From the NCBI GenBank assembly GCA_964036045.1, contig OZ038382.1, positions 140,380,961 through 140,444,960 on the forward strand: a DNA stretch of 64,000 nucleotides, given 5' to 3'. Source of the DNA: Eutreptiella sp. 'Long Island Sound 2002' (lineage: Eukaryota > Euglenozoa > Euglenophyceae > Eutreptiales > Eutreptiaceae). Below, in pieces: positions 49,542-59,208 of the stretch. The notes beneath the pieces were generated by a model that had not been told where the DNA came from, searched no databases, and saw nothing but the letters and a program-made list of their open reading frames with translations. The translations under genes and the position numbers were made by a program. The stretch's first letter is position 1. The number at the start of each line of letters is the position of its first letter.

Positions 49542-50096
49542 AAATGTGTTTTTTGTGTAGCGCTTCGTGCAACAGCGGTTGAACCGGTGAAGCCCGTGCA
49601 ACCGCGCGCCTGTCCAGCGGTTGAACCACCTCGAAAGCCGGTTACATTTTAGTGCAATCCATGAGGAAACAAGCTTCTGACAATCAAGTGTAGGCTTGCA
49701 TGTAATCGTTGTTCACTAAAAAGGGTCCAAAGTCCTAAAGGGAATCGAAACAAGGCGCAAGGGTGTATGTCACCACGCCTAACGAACATTTGATGGTGAA
49801 GCCGTGCGGTTTCACCAATACAGCCGCCGCCACTGGCGCCTACACCACCACCGCCGTGAAATATGATCCAAGAAAAATAGGTGTGCAGTGTTTTGCACCA
49901 ATGAGGCAGGAAGGTTTTCAAAAACATTCTTTTTAGGGGGTGTGGCATCTCTTGGAGGGCTGAAAAATAGCGGTTTTCAGGTTGCTACTTAACATTTTGT
50001 TGCTGTACCACGATAGGGGTTCAACCGTGGGGAAGCCGTAATGAAAGTGCGCGGTTGAACTCGGTTGAACCACGGTTTCAGTTGGGTAATTCAAGG
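49542..50096 (+). promoter_or_regulatory. Transposon right subterminal region
   Basis: No gene. Exact GGTTSAACC sites occur at 49577, 49619, 50018 and 50063. The outermost lies about 30 bases from the right TIR. No certain polyadenylation signal is visible. Confidence 0.6.
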
Positions 50097-50123
50097 GTAC
50101 CTGATCCAAATGAGCACGTAGGG
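50097..50123 (-). repeat. Right terminal inverted repeat
   Basis: 27 bp, exact reverse complement of 44206-44232; G3 gag continues on its right side. Confidence 0.93.
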
Positions 50124-51681
50124 CAGCAAGCAACTGTGCAGTCGCGTGCCGCATTGTTACACCATCAGGGATGTCAGCCCCTTCTTCCATCCAGTCCGAC
50201 ATCCAGCCCGCCAAACTGCTAGAGGTCAAAACAACCTTAGGTAAGTGTGGTGCGTGCCAAACAACTTCCGGACGATGGATGTGTTCCATCACTCTCCCGG
50301 TGATGCAGAAGCAGAGATCCTTCAACGGCATGTCTTCGCGATCATATGCCTTCTCGATCCTGTACACCCTCATTTTCTATGACCGCGATTAAGATCTTTG
50401 CCTGTTGGCCTTGGTCAAATCTGTTGGCATAATTACGCCTCCAGCGAAGCGTTCTATGGATACAACGCTCCAAAGTGGCAGGCTCACCGTCCCAAACAGG
50501 CACTTTGGCCGTTTTTTGAAGAGCCTTCTTTGTCCTTGGATCGAGCCACGAATTCTTATGCTTCCCGGACATCCCTTCATCGGATGCCGCCGTTGCAATC
50601 CGCGGAATGTCCGTGAAATACTTAAACTTCAATGGAGGCTTGGCCTCCTTGAAAGCCATTTCCACGGGAATACCGGTGGGCATGATACCCGTGGGCTGTA
50701 TGGTATTCTTTTTCAGCTGTGCAGCTGTGCGATATGCCTTGCCAGGAATGAAGTAACCGTCTTGAGGAAAGGGGGCAATCTCGAACCAGCGAATGTCTCC
50801 GTGTACCCCAAAGATTCCGGGCAGCGGTCCATACGGGCCACTTTTCCACCATCCTGGCGATTCCGGCAAGCCTTCAAGGGGATCATAACGCCGCTCGGCC
50901 CGATTGTAACTACCATACCGGACACTCCGTAGGCTATCCCTACTGCTACGCCTATGCCGGTCGGCGGGCGGATCATACCAAGCCCTACCCCTAGTTTCAG
51001 ATCTCTCAGACCGTTCTGACCTACGGTCTTCATACCAGGGACCGTTTCTTTCACGTGCGGGTCGATGTCTGACGGGACCGGGCTGGTCTAACCAAGGGGG
51101 CCGAGAATTGTCTTGTGGCCCCAATTCCTTTAGACTTGGAGTCGTCTTGTTTTCCAACTGCGTCAAGCGCTCATCCAAGTAATCATAAGCCTTGGAGTCC
51201 GACTCCATTTGTCCCCAGACGTCATTCAGCTCATCTCGGAATTGCTGCATGTCAGCTTCAAGGCCATCCATACTCGTACCTCCTTTGGGGATGACCCTGT
51301 GGCTGAGTGTCTAGCCAATTTGCCATCTAAGTCGTCCAACCTATTGCAAGTGTCTATTTTGACGTCCGACACAAAATCAACGAATTCGTTGACTCTTTGG
51401 CCTATCTTGTGGCTCAAGTCTCAAAATTGAGACTGCAATTGTCCAACGTGAAACCTCAGTTCAGTCACAAATGGCTGGGGTGGTCCAGCCCCGCCCGGTG
51501 ATTCACCTATTGCACGATGAGCAGCATCTTTCATGCTCTCCGCGCGTTTTGCTGCTTCGCCAGCACTTACATTTGCTTTTTTTGCAAACTCGCTAGCATT
51601 TTCAGCATGTTGCCGAGCCACTGACGAACTTGCTTCACATTCCATCAACCAACGTTGAGCCGTTTGTTGAAAATCATCCAA
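50124..51681 (-). pseudogene. G3 Gag, capsid-like middle part
   Basis: Several frames follow one another through frameshifts near 51280 and 50360. 51421-51681 is still coiled coil (CEASSSVARQHAENASEF). 50342-51271 has a helical start (MDGLEADMQQFRDEL), an Arg/Ser/Glu stretch (RRSERSERSETRG), and a capsid-like region (KVPVWDGEPATLERC, HRTLRWRRNYANRF). The last piece, 50124-50373, ends DGVTMRHATAQLLAAL at the transposon, and Gag resumes at 44205. Capsid assembly is the inferred role from position. Confidence 0.65.
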
Positions 51682-53858
51682 CCCAGACGGCGTGGGACCT
51701 GGCTTGGGGGGCGGGGGCTGTTGCGCCAGTCTCTCATCATTTCATAAGGTTCTTGCGCTTCCCCGGCCAATCTACGTGCATTTTGCACGTAAGTATTGCA
51801 GTCCTCCCGGGTAGCAACAGCAACTTGCCTAGCCTTGAGTGCTGCCGCCTCAGCCCTCCCCACTGCATCCTCCTGGGCTTGTCGATGCAAACTTTGCATC
51901 TGTTCCACACTGGAACGCATCAACTCGGCTCTATCTGCCTCTGATTTGGCTGTTAGTGCAGCTTTCCGACCTTCTTGAACCAATTCAGCAAATTGCGTAC
52001 TATCATACATGATTGCCTGTCCAATGGAGGTGTTTGCGACCAGTGCTTTTACTAGCTGAGCCTGTATACCTCTGGAAGACTCTACCTCTACGGCAACGGC
52101 GGCTTGCCAATCCTCCTTGGCGCTATGAACTGCCTGAAACTCAGCCCTAACCCTCTCGGCCTCGGCCTGTTGCGCTGCTTGAGCTGTGTCTGACGCGCGT
52201 TGCAGCGCGTTGTACCGCCGCTCGTTCTCCTGCTCGACGGCGGCGATCCGCTCCTGGAGGAGCTTGACAGCGTCCCCCGCTGCAGCGGCTTGCTGCCGTG
52301 CGTCTGCCGCTTCCCGCTTGGCCGTCTGGACTGCCGCGGCGTGGGTCTCGACCTGGGCCTTGGTTGCCCGCAGCTCCCTGCACAGGGCAAGTGGGTCCCT
52401 CTTGGCCTCGTCGGCGGCGCCTTGGGTTGTGGCTGCCCGTTGGCTTGCGGCCTTCACGTCGCTTTTGGCGGTCTTGACGTTGGCGTCCGTGTCCCGCCGC
52501 AGCCGCTGGAAGGTTTGGTTGCTGACCTCCGCGGCTGCCTCCATCTTCTTGACGTCGTCGCGGAGACCGGTGATGTCGCTCCACGCGGCCTCGACGTCCC
52601 TCCTCGTGGTGTCCATGGACTTGCTGTTGACCATGGCGGTGTCCCGTGTGGCGGCAGCGTCCCCCTCAATCTTGTCGATGGTCGCTGTTGCCTCTTCGGC
52701 ACCCTGCATGGCGAGGGTGGCCGTCTCGCTGACGCTTCAGAGGGTGTCCGTGATCTCGATGATGTCCTTGGTGTACTGGGCCCCCTCGCTGCGTGCGGAG
52801 CGCACCTTGACCTGGAGCCCCTCCAGGATGGCTTTGGTGCCCTGGGGTAACTCGCCAGCGGCAACCGCAGCCTTGACCTCGGCCGACATGGCCAGAACGT
52901 CTCTCTTGGTCGCCTGGATGGTCACCTTGGCCGCCCGGACCTCGGCAGCGGCGTAGCTCGGCAGGCTGTGGCTGCCACTGGCGGCGTTGGCGTCCTCCAA
53001 GGCCTGTATACGGCCTTGCAAGGCCTCTCTGTCTGCCCGTGTGGCTGCCTCGTGCTCGTCGAGCCGCTTATTGATGCGAGAGACGTGGACGCGCAACGCG
53101 GTTGTCCGCGTGTTGGCCCCCTGTGCTGTAGCGGCGCTCGGGCCCGCTGTCGTGGAGGCCTGTTGGGCCTTTTGGGATGCTTCCCTGGCCACCTCCATTG
53201 CCTTGGTGGCCTCCGACCCTAACGCCTGATGTGCACCCCTCAAAAGGAGGAGTTCTCCGCCGTGTGCCGCCGATTGCCTACGAAGCTGACTAAGTATAGC
53301 ACCTACTACACCGGTCGCTGCCTCACTACGGGCATCCTCTGATTGGGGTTCGGGTTGAAAGCCCATTGGTACATTTGGTACATCCTTGTCGGGGCCCTGT
53401 GAAGCCCCACTTTTGGGCTTTCCTCGCATGGCCCGAACCACCCGTTTCACAAGGGTATTGATCACCCAAGACGGCATAGCTATGTCCGTCTCGGCGGTCC
53501 CATCATCCAGTCGCCTACGCTTAACACCAATACCTCCTATACCACTTGCTACATCGTACAACTCATCATGCATCATGTGGCTAGCTAACTTACTACCCCG
53601 ACCTTGGCCAAAACTGACTCTTCGCGAGGTAGGAGGGGAGGACAAAGACCGGACCTTCAGTTCGTGCTTCCGGGCTGATCGGGGGGCGTGCTTCCCAACG
53701 ATTTCCATTCCTTGAGGGGAGAGGTGGGGATGCTTAACATCGCCCCATGTGGCCCCGATTGAGGAACCGGAACTGCTACCATGTAATAAGCTTGGAGAGG
53801 AGCTTATTATCTTATCCATGGCAGGTCGTGTTGTTTGAGCCATGGAGCGCAGGATCAA
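51645..53858 (-). pseudogene. G3 Gag, very long N-terminal coiled coil
   Basis: One frame from ATG 53858 with a single TGA at 52737-52739; about 735 codons. The first ~120 residues are Ser/Arg-rich and disordered with an RRRLDDG patch. From about residue 130 to the end there is almost continuous heptad-like sequence rich in Ala, Glu, Lys, Arg and Gln (REASQKAQQAS, INKRLDEHEAATRADREAL, AAVEQENERRYNALQRA). This is a long coiled coil. It precedes the capsid and knuckles and gives a Gag of about 1,500 residues in all, far above the usual size. GC content is higher here than in neighbouring Gag. Confidence 0.7.
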
Positions 53859-55318
53859 AATTTATTCTCCAAGCAGAGTAAAAAAATCTGAAAAAGGAAA
53901 ATCCTTCGAAAAATGCAATCGAAAAGGTTTAAGATAATGTAGAACCTAAAGGAAACACTTTGGGAAGTTGAAGTTGGTGATTGAGATGCCTTGGTGTTTG
54001 TTAAAATGGGGCTCACCCTCTTTATGCAAAATTCCGCAATCCCTTGAAGCACAAACGGACACTAGACAAAACCCAAAACAAATGAAGATGCGTGGTTCAA
54101 AACCTCAGTACGTCACCAATACGAGTTCTCCAAATTCGATACCTTGATTGAACTTGAACTCACGGCATTGAGGCTGTTGCGACGAATTGAAATTGAAACA
54201 AAATTGTCAATGGGCAAGGAGAAGGAGGACCTGAGATATGGAGCAATTGCTTTGGAACAAAAGAGACAACACATCATGGGAGAGAAAAGCATGGGTGAGG
54301 TAATTGAACCCATGTCATGCAACAACTCCAAAGATGGACACATAAGCAAAAATGTTCACGATAGGTCATGAAAGCAAAGTAGTGCATGTTCATGCAAAGA
54401 AGTGTGACTTTTGGCTTCAATTGATATCCAAGCCCATGGGGAGGTGTGACCCAAAGTTGAGGGGAGTGGGGAACGCATGCCATTTATATGCGTTGACACA
54501 TGTGTAATCAATGACAATGATCATGCATGAATTCATGAAGAATGAATTATGCATGTGCATAGAAATGCATACATGTGGGATTATGCATGTTGGAGAATTG
54601 AGAATGGCACTCACATGTGATCATAGTCAAATGGAGATGTTGTTCCACCCTTGTTGCACCCTTGACCTTTGGTGTATTGCGAGAAGGGGATTTGATCGAG
54701 CTCAAGAATCGAATTTGATTGGCAAAAATTCAAATAATGTTGTGATAAACATCACATGGTTGTGAAAACCAAGTGGTGTGTCATTTGCCATTCTGGACTC
54801 AAGGCGGCTTCTTAGAACCCACTTGAGAATCATCATTGCGGTCCAAGGCCATGTTGGCGAAACCGGCTGGGACCGATGCGATCAACAACGAAATTCTCGA
54901 CATTTCAATGCAAAAAACAATTTGTATTCCGTCTTATACAAAAATTGACAGAATTTCTGTCCACGTCTCGGAATTCGTTATTGGGCCGCTCCCACTGTCG
55001 GGGGCGGCATGTGGATCCTCAAGTATTAATTGGGACATGAGGGTTCGTGATGCTTTCTAATAATATATAATAATGGCCAATTGATGCCCTGATGCCCATT
55101 CCCATTACACACACCACTTGCTGCAAGTCACTATCACCAAAATTGTGCTGGACCAGGGCAGAGGAATCCTGCTGGGACCGGTACGTAAGCAGTGTCCATG
55201 GTTTTGGACATTGGGAGAGGTGGCGCTGGATTGGTGGGACCTTGACTCATCAGTGCCCCTATATAGGAAAACTGATGGGCTAATTCTCTAGCAATCTCCC
55301 CACTGGACGACCAGGGTT
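53859..55318. other. No gene recognised between G3 and element IV
   Basis: AT-richer sequence with only short frames. ATGCATG-type phrases recur near 54520-54600. It should contain the G3 5' LTR and leader and the 5' part of element IV, but I found no repeat partner at the other ends of those elements. Confidence 0.45.
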
Positions 55319-56323
55319 GTGCTGTTTGATGCGCAGGGTATGGATCTGCGTCAGCCCCCTGAGGGTAAGGAATGGGGGTGTACAGATGAGTCTGCCGCGA
55401 GAGAGACGGATGGCTGCCACCAGATATGGTCTGGATGTTGCGTCTGCCATTCCAGTCACTGCGTTTTGTCCCCGCCTTCGTCCATGAGGGAGGCACGGTT
55501 GCGTGTGCTGCGGCAGGACACTGCTGCACATTCCCTGCTTTCAGAACGTAGTCTGTGGGCTGTTGTTGAGGGCGATTCCATTGATCCCCGTTGTGTGCCG
55601 TATTGGAAGATGTTGGAGGAGAAGTTTTCAACTGTTTTGGAGTTTGCGAAAAATATTCTGACGGACGTGGACCATTCTAAGCGTGGTGAGGCTGGCATCG
55701 CGCGGAAAAAGTTGAAACAAGGAGCCGTTCCTCAGGGGGTCAGTCCTTATAGAACTCTGGGAGTCCGAGATGCCGCTTTTCGTGATTTGACATCCAACTT
55801 TTTTGGGCGCAGCATGCTGGACAAATTGTTTTCGAGTTGAGCAGCAAGGGCCTTTTGTGTCCCGGAGCCGGGAGGCAAATGGCGGTTAATCATTGACTAC
55901 CGCTACCTCAATTTGCAAATCGCGGATGAGGCTTGTTCGCTCCCGGTCATTGAAGAACTTTTTTTGGAGCAGTCCAAAAACACCATTTGGTCCATCTTCC
56001 ATTTGGAGGATGGGTTTCACCAAATGGGTTTGGAGCCTGAGTCCAGGCCCCTCACGGCGTTTGTAACGCCGTGGGGTCTTTTTTAAGGGACTGTGCTGAC
56101 CATGGGGCTGAAAACGGCCCCACAGGCCTATCAGAGAATGGTCAAGCTCTGTTTGGAGGAAACGGGGGTAAAACCCTACATTGATGATGTACTGAGGGGT
56201 ACGCCAGACACAGAGCACAACCCAGACCTGGACGCCCCGGTGATTGATGGTCGTATTCGTCAGCACTATGAAGATTTGTGCCATATCTTAACATGTTTGC
56301 GGGAATTGGCAGCTGTCTATTAA
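55319..56323 (+). pseudogene. Element IV reverse transcriptase
   Basis: A single frame with TGA at 55838-55840 and TAA at 56084-56086. Upstream of the first stop the 173 codons have no known domain and form the pre-RT linker. RT motifs follow: RAFCVPEPGGKWRLIIDY, IFHLEDGFHQMGL (motif A), MGLKTAPQAYQRMV (motif B) and PYIDDVLRG. In motif A the catalytic Asp is His (FHLED against IDLED in G3), a one-base change. The fingers and palm are otherwise complete. A frameshift near 56330 separates the thumb. Confidence 0.82.
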
Positions 56324-57557
56324 ACCGTCGAAGGGTTTTTTGTTTCTGAGACGAATGCGTTTTTGTGGGCAGATTTTAGAGCAAGGAAGGAGATCAGCGG
56401 ATCCTGAGAAGGTCGCTGCAGTCTGCAGGTGGGATTGGCGGGACATCCGGGCCACAACCCACCTAAAAACATTTTTGGAGTTAGCGCAGTAGTATGCATT
56501 TTACATTGATAAATTTGCAGACCACGCAGCGCCGCTGACAGATGCCCTCCGGGGTCCGGATTCGATGAAAAAAGGAAAATTCAAGTCTACACACCCACTT
56601 CTGAGCGCATCAAAATGCAAAGCAGTTTTTGAGCAATTTTTCAGTGTCCCAGAAGCAGAAAAAGAAATCTGTTGTTTAGAGAACAGGATTCACTGGACGC
56701 GGGAGATGATATGGCATTTGGGACAGATGAAAAGAAAAATATTAAGTCCCGTGCAGCTGTACATTCCGGATACTCAGAGACAGTTCTGGACTCGTACCGA
56801 CGCAAGTGACTTTCCGGTCGGGAGTGTGCTGGCGGAGCGCTGCTGCAAATGTCCTGAGCCTGATGATCCTACCTAGGGCTGGGGATGTCCCCTATTTCCG
56901 GTGGCGCTTTTTTCGAGGAAGTTGCACGGTGATAAGTTCCATGGCCAACGTGCCTGGCCAGTGAGGGACAAGGAAGCTTATGCTATTGTTGCGACTCTCC
57001 ACAAATTTCACGCATGGCTACAGCAGTCTAGACTTTTTTTGAAGTCGGCGTGGGTCGCAACGGATCACTGCAGCCGGGAGTATATGACCCAGGAGGACTC
57101 CGTCACGGTGTCTGGTGCAGTCGGCAGACGGGGCTGCTGGCACCAGTTTCTGTCGCAGTTTTTGTTAGATGTAGTGTATGTGCCAGGACAGAATCAGGAA
57201 ATTCCTGACACCCTCTCACGCTGGTCTTACCCGGCATATTTGTATAGTCCTGAAACTAACATACACGGTACTGAGGAGGACGCTGAGGGCGTAGCAGCTG
57301 ATGATAGGGAGCAACGAGCCCATGCCAATCAGCTCCTGGAGAGGGCTGAGAGTCAGAGTGAGACGCAATTTTTACATAACCCTGTGGCATGGCATTCCTC
57401 TTTGTCTGCATCAGGGCTGACGCCTTCAGATCAGGAAGTGGATGTGTTCCAGGACGATGCTGAAGTTTTTGCTGAGTTTAAGGACGCGTATGCTACGTAT
57501 TGCAGTCAGGTCAGAACGTTGTTTTCTGTTGAAGGTCTGCCAAGTAAGGCACGCTGA
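56324..57557 (+). pseudogene. Element IV RT thumb/connection and RNase H
   Basis: Frame starting near 56330: GQILEQGRRSADPEKVAAV and FADHAAPLTDALRG are the connection region. RNase H follows with WTRTDASDFPVGSVL, RDKEAYAIVATLHKF, VATDHCSREY and PGQNQEIPDTLSRW. In-frame stops occur near 56492 and at 56874-56876. The last motif reads IPDTLSR where VADALSR is usual, keeping the Asp. After RNase H a Glu/Asp-rich spacer leads to 57557. Confidence 0.8.
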
Positions 57558-57609
57558 AAGGCACAACACATCGTGATTACGCAGGGACGCAGCCAGAATT
57601 GGTCTGCTC
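57558..57609 (+). other. Element IV RNase H-integrase spacer
   Basis: Short continuation of the RNase H frame after the TGA at 57555; coding-like sequence persists to about 57750 in that frame before the switch. Confidence 0.4.
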
Positions 57610-59208
57610 GTGCCCTTGGGGCTGCACTGCAATGTGTGCCTGCTGCCTGTGTTCCAGACTGTGATTCTGATGTGCCATGGGCGATGGTCCGCGCGGGGAG
57701 ACTGGTTCCCCCTGAGGTTTCTATTTTGCATGACAACTGGACTGTTTTTCTTTGAGCAGGACCCTCATGTCATGGGAGTCCTGGCCTCTTTGCGGCAGGA
57801 GCAGGCATCACTTCGCGCGCCACGTTATGCGTTTCATAGTCCTAGGCCTGATTGTTTACGTCTGCGCTGCCGGGGCAAACAAGTGGTGCCCCAGGCCATC
57901 AGGCAGAACGTTGTTCAGGTCTGCCACACGTATGTCCATGGTTGAGTGGACAAGACATTTTTACTCTGTGATAGAAAGTTTTATTTCCCTGACACAGATT
58001 TGCGCCAGTTGGTCCGGCAGGTCTGCGGGGCATCTGAGGTGTGTCAGCAGACTAAGCCCCAGACTTGGAAGCAGCATGGCGAGCCCGCGTTTTACCCCGT
58101 TTCTGATGACCCTTTCACTAGTTTAGCCATAGATTTCGTGAGTCTCCCAAAAACTGTCGTTAATGGTGAGACTTACGACTACCTGATGGTCCTTGTGTGC
58201 CGGTTAAAAGGGTAAATTTTGGCCATTCCAACCCAAAAATTGGGTCTGGATAGCCGGAAGTTAGCTGAAATACTTTTGGAGAGAGTTGTTTTTTTTATGG
58301 GGTTACCAAAGGAAGTGTATTCCGACAATGCTTCGGTTCTGAGCAGCCAGTTTCTGGGCACATTGTTTTCCCGGAGCGGTATCAAACAACACAGTAGTGT
58401 CCCCCATAAACCAGCCACAAACAGCAGGGCGGAAATGGCACTCAACAGTGTGCTCATGTCGCTTAGGCATTTTTTAACTCAGCGACCGCGCTCTTCGTAT
58501 CATGCCCTCCCCCTAGCCTTGTGGGGGTTGAATGACCTGCCAGGTTTTGTTGCCCCCTACTCCCCTCACAGGCTAGTTTTTGGGAGGGACCCCGTAGGGC
58601 TTGGGGAGGTACCCTCCACAGTGCCGGGAGAGGGGGCGGAGGATGTGCAGCAATTTTGTTCAAGACTCGTGACTGAGCGTCAACAGGTCAAAATTGCTTT
58701 GAAGTGCCTGCACGACAAGGAGTCAGGGGCATTGCGCAACAAATTTCAGGTGCAACCTTTCCGATCTGGTGATCGTGTGTGGTTGCGAGATCGCCCAAAG
58801 CGGGATCAGCCCAACTACAACAAGTTGAAGCGAATATGGCACGGCCCGTATGAGGTAATACGGTGGAAGGGGGGGGACCGCTACGTGATTCAGGTTGGAG
58901 AAGCTTAGAAAGCAGTTGCCTCAGATCGTGCCAAATTTTACAGATCCATGTTGGAAAAGGTGACAGCCCCTTTTTTGTATTATAGTGACAGGCAGTTGCC
59001 GCCCAACGATGACACACATATGGCCGAGGATGTCTTGGACCATGCGGTCATGAGGCCCCGAGGTGCCTCGCGTTACCTTCAGTTGTATTTGCCTTGGAGG
59101 GATCATGAGGACAAGATGTGGGAGGACGCTGGAAAGTTCATTGGGTGGGGAAATGATAGGGTTGAACGTTTTTGCGCGCGCCATGGTCTGAAGAAATGGT
59201 TGAAGTAG
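57610..59208 (+). pseudogene. Element IV integrase and chromo-like tail
   Basis: One frame with in-frame stops at 57943 (TGA), 58213 (TAA) and 58906 (TAG). HHCC zinc region: VQVCHTYVHG and CGASEVCQQTK. Core: Asp in LAIDFVSLP, Asp in EVYSDNASVLSS and Glu in PATNSRAEMALNSV, a complete DDE set. A GPYEVIRW C-terminal domain follows, then AEDVLDHAVMRPRGASRY and LPWRDHEDKMWEDAGKF, a weak chromodomain-like segment. Coding evidence is certain from about 57750; before that the other frame is more coding-like. Confidence 0.8.

Larger units (their letters stand above)
44206..50123 (+). mobile_element. 5.9-kb TIR DNA transposon carrying a transposase and a TET/JBP-like gene
   Basis: Perfect 27-bp terminal inverted repeats (44206-44232 and 50097-50123) begin CCCTACGTGCTCATTTGGAT. 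The element splits the G3 gag. It carries two plus-strand genes and 13 copies of GGTTSAACC in terminal, intergenic and intronic sequence. I could not find a target-site duplication: the left flank reads AAGAACA and the right CAGCAAG. The genes have in-frame stops. Linkage of TET/JBP-type oxygenases to DNA transposons is known for the KDZ superfamily in fungi and algae; membership of this element in that superfamily is not proven. Confidence 0.85.
24430..53858 (-). mobile_element. Ty3/gypsy element G3, interrupted by three insertions
   Basis: Minus-strand order: very long gag (53858-50124, then 44205-43302), protease (43250-42573), linkers, RT (28371-27559), RNase H (27423-26668), integrase and chromodomain (26059-24430). 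The pieces become collinear once the TIR transposon (44206-50123), gypsy B (29293-40726) and the small element (26081-26282) are removed. The frame at 40732 (GGPSK) continues at 29287 after one in-frame stop, and the coding phase at the transposon ends also fits. It is a different family from gypsy A/B. LTRs were not recognised. Stops throughout show it is dead. Confidence 0.8.
55319..59208 (+). mobile_element. Degraded Ty3/gypsy element IV, pol region
   Basis: Plus-strand RT, RNase H, integrase and a chromo-like tail in the usual order. It belongs to the same broad group as G3 by shared RT and integrase wording but is clearly diverged. Gag, protease and LTRs were not recognised. Most damage is in-frame stops, with frameshifts only near 56330 and 57750. 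Confidence 0.8.

Noticed and set aside
53859-55318. LTR of G3 or element IV
   Set aside because: I looked for a direct-repeat partner near 24.3 kb and 59.2-59.9 kb and saw none.
55134-55631. Minus-strand 165-codon frame
   Set aside because: It overlaps the element IV pre-RT frame, which continues into clear RT motifs in phase; the minus frame has no support.
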